A stretch of 64,000 nucleotides of DNA from Nocardia higoensis (GTDB taxonomy: Bacteria; Actinomycetota; Actinomycetes; Mycobacteriales; Mycobacteriaceae): assembly GCF_015477835.1 (NCBI RefSeq), contig NZ_JADLQN010000006.1:124001-188000 (forward strand), given 5' to 3'. The notes beneath the pieces were generated by a model. It had not been told where the DNA came from, did not search any database, and saw only the letters and a list, made by a program, of their open reading frames with translations. Numbering within the stretch: the stretch's first letter is position 1; each line of letters starts with the position of its first letter. The translations under genes and the position numbers were made by a program. This document shows, one piece after another, positions 50,058-59,484 of this stretch.

Positions 50058-51072
50058 CCCCTGGGTCGTCGCCGCGGTGACCATCGGGTTGATCACCGCC
50101 AGCGCGTTTTTCGTCGCCGTCGAGTTCGCGCTCATCGCCGCCCGACGTCACCGACTCGAAGACGCTGCCGAGACCAGCCGTGCCGCCCGCGCCGCGCTGC
50201 GCAGTTCCTCGGAGCTGTCGGTCCTGCTGGCGGGCTCGCAACTCGGCATCACCGTCTGCACCCTCGCCCTCGGTGCGACCACCAAACCCGCTGTGCACCA
50301 CTGGCTCACCCCGCTGTTCGAGGATCTGGGCGCGCCCCGGTGGACGGCCGACGTCATGGGATTCGTGCTCGCGCTCGTCATCGTGACGTTCCTGCACCTC
50401 GTCGTGGGGGAGATGGCCCCGAAGTCGTGGGCCATCGCCCACCCGGAGAAGTCGGCCACCCTGCTGGCGATTCCGATGCGGGCCTTCATGTGGCTGACCC
50501 GTCCCCTGCTCACGGTGCTCAACGAGGCCGCCAACTGGTGCCTGGCCAGGATCGGAGTCACCCCGGTCGACGAAGTGGAGACCGGACAGAATCCCGCCGC
50601 GCTCCGCCATCTCGTCGAACACTCCGCCACCGCGGGAACGCTCGACGAGCGCTACCACGGCAGTCTCACCAGCGCGCTCGAACTCGAACAACTCACCATC
50701 GCCGATATCGTGCGCCCCGACACCGCCCCCGGTGCCGTCGCCCCCGATGCCGGACCCGACACCATCCAAACCACCTCACGCCGGACCGGGCATCTGCGTC
50801 TGCTCGTCCGCAGCGGCTCGCAGATCGAGGGCGTCGTGCACGTGCGCGACACCCTCCAGACGGGAGCCGGAATCACCGCCCGGCAGATGATGCGCCCGGT
50901 GCTCGCCCTGAACACCTCCGTACCCGTGTACGAGGCGCTGCGCACCATGCGCGAAACCCGCAGCCATCTCGCCACCGTCACTGCACCAGGCACCGGCGAA
51001 CTGATCGGGCTCATCACCATCACCGATGTGCTGCAACGACTGCTGGCCAGTACCACGCCGGGGGATCGCTGA
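50050..51072 (+). CDS. CNNM-family membrane protein 3, without CorC_HlyC domain
   Basis: This is a 340-aa protein with its ATG at 50050 inside the end of the previous gene. The DUF21 part is present (ITASAFFVAVEFALIAARRH, AGSQLGITVCTLALGATTKP, LVVGEMAPKSWAIAHPEKSA), followed by a weak CBS pair (GHLRLLVRSGSQIEGVVHVR, TAPGTGELIGLITITDVLQR). The C-terminal CorC_HlyC domain found in genes 1 and 2 is absent. Such short members often accompany a full-length one. It ends 37 bases before a broken P450 gene that marks the start of the next accessory island. Confidence 0.88.
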   Translation: MSSPWVVAAVTIGLITASAFFVAVEFALIAARRHRLEDAAETSRAARAALRSSSELSVLLAGSQLGITVCTLALGATTKPAVHHWLTPLFEDLGAPRWTADVMGFVLALVIVTFLHLVVGEMAPKSWAIAHPEKSATLLAIPMRAFMWLTRPLLTVLNEAANWCLARIGVTPVDEVETGQNPAALRHLVEHSATAGTLDERYHGSLTSALELEQLTIADIVRPDTAPGAVAPDAGPDTIQTTSRRTGHLRLLVRSGSQIEGVVHVRDTLQTGAGITARQMMRPVLALNTSVPVYEALRTMRETRSHLATVTAPGTGELIGLITITDVLQRLLASTTPGDR

Positions 51073-51109
51073 GGGCCGGTGGAGGCGCTGAACTACGGGA
51101 TGGCGCACG

Positions 51110-51875
51110 ATGACCACGACCACTCCGAGGCCGATCCGCGCCAGGGAGCGGAAGCTACCGCATCCGCCGTACCGTCTGCCCGTCCTGGGTGACGTGTGGG
51201 ATCTGCATGTCACCGATTCCAGTCGATGGGGTATGCGTGGCGCGCAGAAGTACGGTGGAATCTACGAGCGCAACATTGCCGGGGCACGGGTCACCTACGT
51301 CTCGGATCCGGATCTGTTGCGGGAGATCAACGGCGACGACTTGTGGTCGAAATTCCTGGGGGTCCCGATCCGGGATCTGCGCAGCGTGGCCGGTGAAGGG
51401 CTGTTCACCGCACACAATTCCGAGCCGAACTGGGCCAAAGCGCACGCTGTCCTGGCGCCGTCGTTCACCGGGGCTGCGATGCGGGGCTATCACGCCACCA
51501 TGCGCCGACGAGTTGATCGAGCACTGGGCCGGACGCGCCGGTGAGTGGGTCGATGTGCCGGCCGATACGAACAAGGTCGCCCTCGAAGCGAAGATCGACG
51601 AAGTGATCGCGCGCCGCCGCCGCGAGGGCGCTGGTGAGCACGGCGACCTGCTGGACCGGATGTTGACCGTGGCAGATCCGGAGACCGGGACACTGTTGGA
51701 CGAGACGAACATTCGCAATCAGATTCTGACGTTTCTCGCGGTCGGGCACGAGACCTCGGCGGGCGTCATGGCCTTCGCGCTGCACTATCTGTCCGTGCAT
51801 CCCGAGATCGCCGAAATCTGGACCGGCGAGGAGATCGAGTGCCGCGATCGCGCCTGGATGCACGGATGCCAGTAG
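51110..51875 (+). pseudogene. Cytochrome P450 (CYP102-like) pseudogene
   Basis: The frame from 51110 gives a normal P450 N-terminus (KLPHPPYRLPVLGDVWDLHV, LRSVAGEGLFTAHNSEPNWA, HAVLAPSFTGAAMRGYHATM) and then stops at 51544. A second frame from about 51510 continues ELIEHWAGRAGEWVDVPADT, but then jumps to IDEVIARRRREG and the I-helix LTFLAVGHETSAGVMAFALH. The segment between helices D and H is missing, and everything after the I-helix, including the haem Cys, is replaced. It is a frameshifted, internally deleted remnant of a BM3-like haem domain. Confidence 0.85.
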
Positions 51876-51894
51876 TGAGGCAAGGATGTTCGCG

Positions 51895-52031
51895 GATTTG
51901 TGGAACCAGCAATGCCCGAAGTCCCCGGTGAAAGAGCCCGTGCAGATACAGTAGCGGCAGGACCTCGCTGACCTGCGGCGATTTCCGTGCCCAGGCGGGC
52001 AGGATCGCCGAGGAGAAACGTTGCCGTTCAC
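51895..52031 (-). pseudogene. IS256-family transposase remnant
   Basis: The minus strand reads RFSSAILPAWARKSPQVSEV, LPLLYLHGL, then after a frameshift STGDFG. This is the conserved (R)F-x-S-A-I-L-P motif region of Transposase_mut (IS256) proteins. Only about 45 codons survive. A further IS256 piece lies at 58728-59057, on the other side of the TIR/SLATT genes. Confidence 0.7.
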
Positions 52032-52198
52032 CGGTGTTGGTCGGTCAGGATGCTCTGCGGCGTTCGTCGTGTTCGTGGTGGGAGACTACCGTAGGGACTA
52101 CTCGGATCGTGAGGGCATTCGGTGTCCGATCTCCGAAGCGCTCGTTCCCGTGTCGTCCCCACAGTCCGCGCGCCGGATCGACGGGTGATTCCTCGGCC

Positions 52199-55100
52199 TC
52201 ACCGTGGGGGTTTGCCCGGGCACAACTCCTGGTTGGGGATGTCGGGCGAAATCCAGATGTTCCATTGCTCTCGGCTCGGATTGGAGGTCAGCTTGTCGCA
52301 GAGCGCGTCCGCCCATGCGGCGGGCGCGGGCAACTGCCAGAGCCCACCGCCGACATGTGGCGGATTGCCGTCGAGGGAGACACTGGTGGCGGTGAGGAAG
52401 ACGCGACGTCCGTCGCGGCTGAACTCGACCCCTTTGGTCCCGCCCGCCGCAGTGGTGTCGACAGGTTCGCCGATCTGGCGTCCCGAGGTGGTGTCCCAGA
52501 ACCGCAGCGTGTTGTCCCCGCAGTTCCCGGACTCCATCACACAGAGCGAAACCAGATAGCGACCGTCGGGACTGTAGTCGAGTTCCAACTGATCCACCTC
52601 GGCAGCGTTGTAGCCCTCCATTCCCGGGCCTACCGTCTCGCCGCTCTCGGCGTCCCATTGCCGGATGGTGGCCCCATCCGCCGCGGCGATACGTCGACCA
52701 TCAGGACTGATCGTCATGGCGTGGAACAATTCAAGGGTGTCGGGGCCACCGATCGGCTTGCCGATCGCCTGCCTCGTCGAGGTGTCCCAGATCCGGATCG
52801 AGTCCCAGCTACTGGAGTACAGGCGGCGGCCGTCCTCGCTGAAGATGATCGATCTGACCCAACGGTCGTGACCGGTCATCGGCTCACCGATCTGCCGACC
52901 GTTTCGCCAGTCCCAGAGCCTGACCGTCTTGTCGTCGCTCCCGCTCGCGAGCATCGTCCCGTCCGGGCTGAACTCCACGCTGTTCACCACGTCGTCATGC
53001 CCGGTGAGGGGGGAACCGTGTGACTGCCCGGTCACGGCGTCCACAACGCGTATTTCTTTGTCGGCTGCGACGGCGAGCCAGCGGTGGTCCGGGCTGGCAT
53101 CATAGGCGGTCATTCCTCGAAGTCCCTCGGAGACGGTGGTTCGGCCGACCTGTTCACCGGTATCGGCATCGAACTGTCGGAATGTGTTGTCGCTGAACAC
53201 GTTGATACGCGGGGCATCCGTGGTGGAGTCCAGCCCGTAGCGTGACTGTGCCGCCATGCTGCCGCCCATCTCGGTGATCAAGTCGATACCGGGATCGGCG
53301 TTCAGTATCTGAACGGTGTCGCCGGACACCGCGACGACCCGGTTTCCGTGCCGGGTGAATGCGATGTCCCACACCGGTTCCTGGAATCGGAGCGGATCGC
53401 CGATCGGCTGACCGGTGTGAGCGTCCCACAGCCGCACGGTCTTGTCGTCGCCGCCGGTGGCGATCCGGCCACCGTCCGGACTGAATGCCACCGACCTGAT
53501 ATCGCCGTAGTTTCCCAAGACCGGTGTGCCGATCGCGACGCCGGTGTCGGCATTCCACAGTCGCAGCGGCATCCCGGCGCTCAGTAGCGCACCGAGTCCC
53601 ACGGTCGCGCCACCGGCGGCGATGGTGTGCCCGTCGGGGCTGAAGGCAACGCTCCAGGTCGCGTCGGTGGCTTCCATACGCGGATCGCCGCCACGCAACG
53701 GTTCGCCGAGTCCCGCCCCGTTATCCGTGTCCCACAGCCGGACAGTGTTGTCGTGACCGGCCGACGCCAGGCGACGCCCATCGGGGCTGAAGGCCAGGGC
53801 GGTCACGCCAGCGTCGTGTCCGGTCAAAGGCCCCCCGATCGGCCGCCCGGTCTCGGCGTCCCACAACCGCAGGACGTCCTTGCCGTCTACCGCGGCCACT
53901 CGGTGCCCGTCCGGGCTCACGGCCACGCGATCGACGTACTCTTCGCTGCCGGGAAGCGGCTGACCGACGGGCCCGCGGGCGGCGGTATCCCAGACGCGGA
54001 TCGTATTGTCCTCACTGACCGTCACCACGAAACGCCCGTCCGAGCTGAGCCCAGCGGCGGTGGAAGTCTCGGGATCGGCGAACGGCTCGCCGATCGGCTG
54101 CCCGGTCTCGATGTCCAGCAACTGAGTTCCCGAGGAGGTGTTCGCCACGAGCCGCTGACCGTCGGCACTGAGGCGCCCTATCCCGGCTGTCCCGGGCAAC
54201 TCGATGATCTTCTGCAGCTTCGCCGTATTGCTCAGCGCGGTGACCAGCGCGCCGATGTTCGGATTCGCCGAGATACGCTGCGCCGCGAGCAGTTCATCGA
54301 GGGCCTGCAGCTCACTGCCGGGCTGTCCGCCGACGAGTATCGCCTGCGCTTGTGAGGTCAACCGTTCGGCGAGAGCCTCGCGGCTGCGGCTGTCGGCCTC
54401 CTGGCGTTTCGTGTCAGCGTCGTTACGGGCGGCGACCGCCAGTACGAAGCCGGTCACCGCGGCGAGGGCCACGACCAGCGTCAGGGCGAGCACGGCACGC
54501 AGCACCCTCGTGCGTTTGCGCAGTACCGCCGCGTGCGCTTGCGCCTCGTCGCGACGCTGCTGCGCGTTCCGCAGTTCGGCCTCGTGACGTTCCCGCTCGG
54601 CGTCCGCCTCGGCGTTCTCGCGCTCGCGGGCGGCCCGCAGGAAATCCGCCGCTGGTCGAACCCGGGTCCGGAATGCCGGGGTGTTCGCCAACTGTTCCGC
54701 CGAGGCGAGGCGCACGCCTTCGATCAGCCATTCGGGGTTGCGGTCGTTGCGTTCCCAATCCGCGGCGGCTCGGTCGAGGTTGTCCGCCTCCTTCAGATCC
54801 TCGGCCTGTTCGCGCAGCCACTGCGCCAGCGGGTCCCATTGTCGGAAAAGGCTTTCCAGGGCGACTTCGATCACCGTCTCGCCGCGGCGCTCGTCTTTGA
54901 CGAGCAGTCGCCGGGCGACCAGGGCATCGATCAGGTCGTGGCCTGCCGTGGGGAGTTCGCTCCACCGCGCGACTCGGCGCAACGGCTGGTCGGTGTGTGG
55001 ATCGACGGTGGCGAGCCAGGGAATGAATGTCGTGCGAAGTGTGTCGAGTTGCTGTGCTCGGATGTCCGGGTCCGCGGCGAGCAAGGTATCGATCTCGGCT

Positions 55101-56494
55101 TGGACGATGTGCTGCATGCCGCCCATCGCCTGATAGTTGGCCAGGGTCAGGTGCCCGGTGCTGCCGTAATCGAGGTAGAGACGCGAGAGCGTCAGCGCGA
55201 GCAAGGGCAGACTGTCCGCGCCGCCGGTGGCATCGGTCAGCAGTCGGGTGACGAGCTCGGGATCGATACTCAGACGCAGGCCCGCGGCAGCCGCGCGAGC
55301 GGCGGGTCCGGTGATCACCTCTTTGAATTCGGTGACCGGCATCGGCTTCAGGTCACCGAATTCCCTGGCGCGGACACCCAGCAATTCCGGGGCGGTCTGT
55401 AGCGCCTCGTAGCGGTCGGCTCGAATCGTCGCCACCGCGATGATCGGCAATTCGGCTACCGCGGTCGACCGCAGCAGACTGCCGAGCAACGCGAGGCATC
55501 GCGCGGACTCCGGCCCGGCATCGGCGGCGAACAACTCCTCGGCCTGATCGATCGGCAGTATCAGGGTCGGCGCCGGGCCGTGGTCGATCGCGTCCTGCCG
55601 CGCCTCACGCAGCCAGTTCGTCACCTGGTCGGTGTCGACTGCGAGGCAGGCGGCTTTGATCTCTCCGAGCGCCGGTCCGCTCGGGCCGGCCCGGGCCCGG
55701 AGCCGGTGTATGGCGTGCGCCAGGCCGTGCTCGCCGGTCAACGGAGCACGCTCGGGGCGGACGATGTCCGATACCAGGAAGTTCTCGCGGTCACGGCGCA
55801 GTCTGGGCAGAAGTCCGGCGCGCAGGAATGACGACTTCCCGACACCGGACGGACCGAGTACGACGAACAGGCTCTCGACGCCCGTCGTGCGCATGCCGCG
55901 AAGCAGGTCCAGACCGCGCAGGATCTGCGAATCCCGGCCGAAGAACACCGCGGCGTCCGCGTCCTGCATCGATTGCCACCCGCGATACGGGGCACGTCCG
56001 GAGTCGCCCGGCGGCGGCCACGGGAAGTGCTCGGCGCCGATGCCGGCTTCGCGAAGACCGCGGAGCAATCGGTGCAAGCCCTCGCTGGCGAAGACAACTG
56101 GTTCGCCGTTTTCGGAGGCGACCGTGGTGACCGGCCGGTGCCCGTCGGAGAACAGATCACAGAACTGCCATTCGCGGGCCTTCTCGCCACGAGCCCGCTG
56201 GTCGAGTCGAGCGCAGAAGATTCGTTTGTTGAGGGATTCCGCGTGCCGAAATTCGGCGAGGCACTCGGAAGATTCCTCCCATGCCGGTGAGATCAGGCAG
56301 ATGACTGCTTCGCAACGATCGACGGCGCGGACGAGTTCGGATTTCCAGCGGGTCCCGGGCGCGATGCCGGTGTGGGGGTCGACGTCGAGAAAGATCTCCC
56401 CGCTCAGGCTCGGTTCATTCTCGGTCAGCCACCGCGTGACGGCCACCGCGGACACCTTGTCCCGGCTGGAATGGCTCACGAAGATCCGGTACAT
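52199..56494 (-). CDS. TIR-STAND ATPase-WD40 protein (predicted defence sensor)
   Basis: This is a 1431-aa protein from the ATG at 56494 (MYRIFVSHSS); a GTG at 56530 is in frame. Residues 1-140 are a TIR domain (FVSHSSRDK, GTRWKSELVRAVDRCEAVIC, and ESSECLAEF carrying the probable catalytic Glu). Residues about 190-600 are a STAND/NACHT-type NTPase with Walker A GPSGVGKSSFLRAGLL near 213 and Walker B LILPIDQAEELF near 312. A charged coiled coil precedes one membrane helix at about 661-687. From about 760 to the end, 14 WD-type repeats (SPDGRRLASAGHDNTVRLWD and similar) make two seven-bladed propellers. The expected behaviour is ligand sensing by the propellers, ATP-driven assembly and NAD-consuming TIR activity. 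It is co-transcribed with the SLATT-like gene. Confidence 0.88.
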   Translation of the reverse strand: MYRIFVSHSSRDKVSAVAVTRWLTENEPSLSGEIFLDVDPHTGIAPGTRWKSELVRAVDRCEAVICLISPAWEESSECLAEFRHAESLNKRIFCARLDQRARGEKAREWQFCDLFSDGHRPVTTVASENGEPVVFASEGLHRLLRGLREAGIGAEHFPWPPPGDSGRAPYRGWQSMQDADAAVFFGRDSQILRGLDLLRGMRTTGVESLFVVLGPSGVGKSSFLRAGLLPRLRRDRENFLVSDIVRPERAPLTGEHGLAHAIHRLRARAGPSGPALGEIKAACLAVDTDQVTNWLREARQDAIDHGPAPTLILPIDQAEELFAADAGPESARCLALLGSLLRSTAVAELPIIAVATIRADRYEALQTAPELLGVRAREFGDLKPMPVTEFKEVITGPAARAAAAGLRLSIDPELVTRLLTDATGGADSLPLLALTLSRLYLDYGSTGHLTLANYQAMGGMQHIVQAEIDTLLAADPDIRAQQLDTLRTTFIPWLATVDPHTDQPLRRVARWSELPTAGHDLIDALVARRLLVKDERRGETVIEVALESLFRQWDPLAQWLREQAEDLKEADNLDRAAADWERNDRNPEWLIEGVRLASAEQLANTPAFRTRVRPAADFLRAARERENAEADAERERHEAELRNAQQRRDEAQAHAAVLRKRTRVLRAVLALTLVVALAAVTGFVLAVAARNDADTKRQEADSRSREALAERLTSQAQAILVGGQPGSELQALDELLAAQRISANPNIGALVTALSNTAKLQKIIELPGTAGIGRLSADGQRLVANTSSGTQLLDIETGQPIGEPFADPETSTAAGLSSDGRFVVTVSEDNTIRVWDTAARGPVGQPLPGSEEYVDRVAVSPDGHRVAAVDGKDVLRLWDAETGRPIGGPLTGHDAGVTALAFSPDGRRLASAGHDNTVRLWDTDNGAGLGEPLRGGDPRMEATDATWSVAFSPDGHTIAAGGATVGLGALLSAGMPLRLWNADTGVAIGTPVLGNYGDIRSVAFSPDGGRIATGGDDKTVRLWDAHTGQPIGDPLRFQEPVWDIAFTRHGNRVVAVSGDTVQILNADPGIDLITEMGGSMAAQSRYGLDSTTDAPRINVFSDNTFRQFDADTGEQVGRTTVSEGLRGMTAYDASPDHRWLAVAADKEIRVVDAVTGQSHGSPLTGHDDVVNSVEFSPDGTMLASGSDDKTVRLWDWRNGRQIGEPMTGHDRWVRSIIFSEDGRRLYSSSWDSIRIWDTSTRQAIGKPIGGPDTLELFHAMTISPDGRRIAAADGATIRQWDAESGETVGPGMEGYNAAEVDQLELDYSPDGRYLVSLCVMESGNCGDNTLRFWDTTSGRQIGEPVDTTAAGGTKGVEFSRDGRRVFLTATSVSLDGNPPHVGGGLWQLPAPAAWADALCDKLTSNPSREQWNIWISPDIPNQELCPGKPPR

Positions 56495-56558
56495 GCGTCC
56501 GACACTGCGCGCGGACAGCGGCAGCGTCACGAGTACCGCGCTACTCGCTCAGCACGCG

Positions 56559-57524
56559 CTATCTGTCGTCGAGTGGAGGTTCGGCCCACTTCGCGACCCA
56601 CGTCTGGTTCTCGACGGCGATCGCGTTCTCACAGTCGTCGACGAAGGCCGTCCACCGCGGCTCGTCGGCGGGTGATCCCGCCGCCTTCCACTCGTCGAGG
56701 AGTTGCTGCAGTCGACGTGCCGTCGCGGAATAGCTCATCACCAGGAACTCGTACCGGCGGCCGGTCAGATGGCCGGCGACCGCCGCGCCCAGTGTGGTCA
56801 GCACCGCCACCCACGGCGCCAGCGTGGACGCCGGAGAAATGGGTGCCGAGCCGGTCGCGGTGCCGGCCTGGACCGCGGCGAGAGCGGCGACGACGGTGGC
56901 CGTCAGACCGAGCACGATGGTCCACATCCGCAAGCGCCGCGCCCGACCGGCGTATTCGCGTGCCGTGCGGTCGTAGTAGTGCGTGATCTGGTGCTGCACT
57001 CGGTCTCGCACGTAGTCGTCCGGGGTCATCACCGGGGGCATCGCGGTAGCCGAGCGTGAGATTCGGCCTGCCGAGGCGGCGTCGGCGTCGACCTCGGCCA
57101 CAAAGGGCAGGAGATCGTCAGCGCTCTCCTCGATCTCGGCGACTGCCCGGTACAGCCTGAGCAGTGCGTCGTTTCCGCGAAAAGGGCCGGCTCGTGCTCG
57201 GAACCGGTAGATCACCTGCTTGATGCTCTCGGCCACCGCACGGGTGCGAGACCAGCGGCGGAACTCGGCGGGAGTGAGGAAATGAGCCCCGACAAAAGTC
57301 GCCGCGGCGAGGCAGGTAGCGCTGACGGTCGCCGCCAGGAGTTGCGGCAGGCCCGAGGCCCGCGCCACGGTCGCGGTCATCGCCGCGGCGATCGCGCCCA
57401 CTCCGCCGAGATACAGCACGGCGGAGCGTGCGTAGTCCACACGCTTCTTCGCGGCATCGGCGGCGCGTGCCCAGCGAACTCGCCTCGCCCACAGTGACTC
57501 GACCACATGGTCTTCGTCGTCCAC
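56559..57524 (-). CDS. DUF4231/SLATT-type multi-TM protein, predicted effector
   Basis: This is a 321-aa protein with a GTG start at 57524 after GAGGAGGGATGCC. There are two similar halves, each with a helical pair in the membrane. The first pair spans residues 34-85 (YLGGVGAIAAAMTATVARAS, ATVSATCLAAATFVGAHFLT) and is followed by a soluble helical part. The second spans about 196-258 (MWTIVLGLTATVVAALAAVQ, WVAVLTTLGAAVAGHLTGRR). The sequence YYDRTAREYAGRARRLRMWT before the second pair and YSATARRLQQLLDEW after it are typical of DUF4231/SLATT proteins. Such proteins are predicted pore-forming effectors of conflict systems. It precedes the TIR-STAND-WD40 gene by 28 bases. Confidence 0.8.
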   Translation of the reverse strand: MDDEDHVVESLWARRVRWARAADAAKKRVDYARSAVLYLGGVGAIAAAMTATVARASGLPQLLAATVSATCLAAATFVGAHFLTPAEFRRWSRTRAVAESIKQVIYRFRARAGPFRGNDALLRLYRAVAEIEESADDLLPFVAEVDADAASAGRISRSATAMPPVMTPDDYVRDRVQHQITHYYDRTAREYAGRARRLRMWTIVLGLTATVVAALAAVQAGTATGSAPISPASTLAPWVAVLTTLGAAVAGHLTGRRYEFLVMSYSATARRLQQLLDEWKAAGSPADEPRWTAFVDDCENAIAVENQTWVAKWAEPPLDDR

Positions 57525-57726
57525 GGCATCCCTCCTCGCTCCGACCTCCTCGCACTGCCGGTTCCGCGAACAGCGTCGTCGGAGAAACCGGTACGGCCGC
57601 GTATCGTGTCACACCCTAGTGAGGTGGACTCGATTCCTTCGCGGACGCGCGGACGACCAGATGAACTTCTGCCCGCTGAAGATAAGGTCAGGATCGTGTC
57701 GTCGAACGTGAAGGAGTCCGTCTGAG

Positions 57727-58204
57727 ATGGCAGGACGCCCGATGTCCGCCGAGGAATGCGACCGCCTCTGGCGAGCCTGGACACCCTCCGAAGTCGCCGC
57801 ACGGATCTCGGCCAGCACGCCCTGCTGGTATGTCGCGGGCGGGTGGGCACTGGATCTGTTCACCGGCGGCCTCGGACGTGAGCACTCCGATCTCGAAATC
57901 GGTGTTCCGCGTGAACAATTCGCCGGGATCGTAGACGCGTTTCCCGGCTACGAATGGGACGTCGTCGGCGACGGGTGCGTGTGGCCCTATACTTGTTCTC
58001 CGCACCGCCGAGGGCATCCCCTACGCGGTCCCCGAGGTCGTACTCCTGTTCAAGGCGAAAGCCTTGCGCGCCAAAGACGAGGCGGACTTACTCCACACGC
58101 TTCCAGCGATGGACCGCGCACAGCGATCCCGGCTGTCCGGGTGGCTGTCGCGAGTGCATCCCGGCCATCACTGGCTGGAAATACTCTCGCGCCACAGGGA
58201 TTGA
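57727..58204 (+). pseudogene. Aminoglycoside nucleotidyltransferase-like gene, internally deleted
   Basis: The ATG at 57727 follows AAGGAG. The N-terminal part has the nucleotidyltransferase motif WYVAGGWALDLFTGGLGREH and SDLEIGVPREQF. After VVGDGCVWPY the frame shifts. In the +1/-2 frame the family's C-terminus continues (RTAEGIPYAVPEVVLLFKAK, DEADLLHTLPAMD, WLSRVHPGHHWLE) to TGA at 58202-58204. About 50 codons that normally lie between the two parts are missing. The gene is therefore dead. It is divergent from the SLATT-TIR operon, sharing its 202-bp promoter region. Confidence 0.8.
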
Positions 58205-58409
58205 CCATCGCTGTGCCGGCCGGCACGGTCCGGCCCGACCCTTGTCCGCCGTGAACATCGGCGACTCGGAGGGGTGCCGAAGCCCAACTGGAGCGGTGCC
58301 GCTGGACCGGCCCGATCGACCGGCGTAAAACGCAAACGACTCCGGGAGACGGCATGCCCCGCTGCCTGTTCGCTTATGATGTCGCGGGCGTGCACAGCGG
58401 GGAGGGTTC

Positions 58410-58678
58410 ATGAATGAGCAAGGGGCAGAGCGGAGCCAGGCGGCACACCCGGCGGGAATGTCGACGGTTGAGGCGGCGCCCCGAGGTGGGGTCGCCAGGT
58501 GGGCCGCGGGGCTGACGCTGCTGTGGAGCACGGTGATGCTCGTCGGGGCGGTTCGAGGCGCCGTGGATGCAGTCCAATCGGTGACCTCCTGCCCGTGTAC
58601 ACACTGATCTCACTGCTGCTCGCGATCAGTCGTTCCACCTCACGTTGGATCGCGCACGGGCAGAACACATTGCACTGA
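58410..58678 (+). CDS. Possible small membrane protein, probably frameshifted
   Basis: The ATG at 58410 follows GGGGAGGG. The frame gives 65 residues with one membrane helix (ARWAAGLTLLWSTVMLVGAV) and ends at 58607. A second frame continues with IGDLLPVYTLISLLLAISRS, a second hydrophobic helix, and stops at about 58678. The two parts may be one two-helix protein broken by a single-base change near 58575. No family is recognised. The flanks are pseudogene and IS DNA. Confidence 0.35.
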
Positions 58679-58727
58679 TCAGCCTGAGAGGATCCACCCC
58701 TGGTGTTCGCAGAGGCAGCGACTGCGG

Positions 58728-59057
58728 TCAAGTCCAAGTGCGTGGTGTAACAGGGTGATCGCCACGTGACCCTGTGTGGTCAGGCGGTCGGATCCGCGGG
58801 TTCGGTGTCCTCCTGTTCATCGGCGGGCCGTCGTGGTGGCGGGAGCGGGCCAGGACATCGAGGCCAAGGTAGCGTCGTTCCTCGATCCATTCGTCGTGTT
58901 GTTCGGCCAGGGCAGCACCGACGAGGCGGATGATCGCGATCCGGTCAGGGAAGGTGCCGACGGCGTCGGTGCGGCGGCGGATCTCTTTGTTCACCCATTT
59001 GCTCGGCAGCAGTCGTGCTGCGGTGAGGGTCTCGGCGTTCACGCCGGTCGTTGTCAT
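58728..59057 (-). pseudogene. IS256-family transposase C-terminal remnant
   Basis: On the minus strand, from the ATG at 59057 (AGGAG upstream), residues 18-75 read KWVNKEIRRRTDAVGTFPDR, IAIIRLVGAALAEQHDEWIE and ERRYLGLDVLARSR, the standard IS256 C-terminus. The remaining residues are Pro/Arg-rich and probably not native. The ribosome site in front may belong to the IS or be chance. Together with 51895-52031 it suggests IS256 activity on both sides of the TIR/SLATT island. Confidence 0.7.
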
Positions 59058-59315
59058 GACAGCTCCTGTCCTGCGAGGCGGACACTGCTGGCAGAGCAGT
59101 ACACCGAAGTACAGGTAGGTCAGTAAGAGGCGAGTGCCGGGCTCCCATGCCAAGACTTGGTAGATGTGACGGTCCAGGACGCGCCCGGACTCGCCCAGTG
59201 TGCAGATCCCGTACACGATCTCGCGATTCGCTGTACGGACCAGAGGAGGGGCCGCCGCCGGGCCGTGGATCAGCTCCTGCAATGACGACTGCGGTGGTAT
59301 GACCGGCACGATCAT
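59058..59315 (-). pseudogene. AbrB-like DNA-binding domain protein, 3' end replaced by IS256 DNA
   Basis: The frame from 59315 starts MIVPVIPPQSSLQELI and contains NREIVYGICTLGESGRVLDR, HIYQVLAWEPGTRLLLTYLY. This resembles the swapped-hairpin AbrB/SpoVT domain proteins of Nocardia (REIVYGxCxxDxxGRVADR…LGWxPGxRL). The final strand is diverged and the frame then runs into IS256 sequence. It is probably a truncated regulator. The call is by eye. Confidence 0.45.
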
Positions 59316-59484
59316 CGGTGCGCACCCCCGGCCAGGGATGCTCCGTTAGGGGACTCGGCCCCGGAATCCGGCGCGCACGCCGAAAATCGGCGCAGGTCAG
59401 AAGGTGCATTCACTGGTCGGCTCCGTGTGTTCGAGGGCACTCGAACACGCAGGACGCGGATCCAACAGATCTGTTGCGTTTTTG

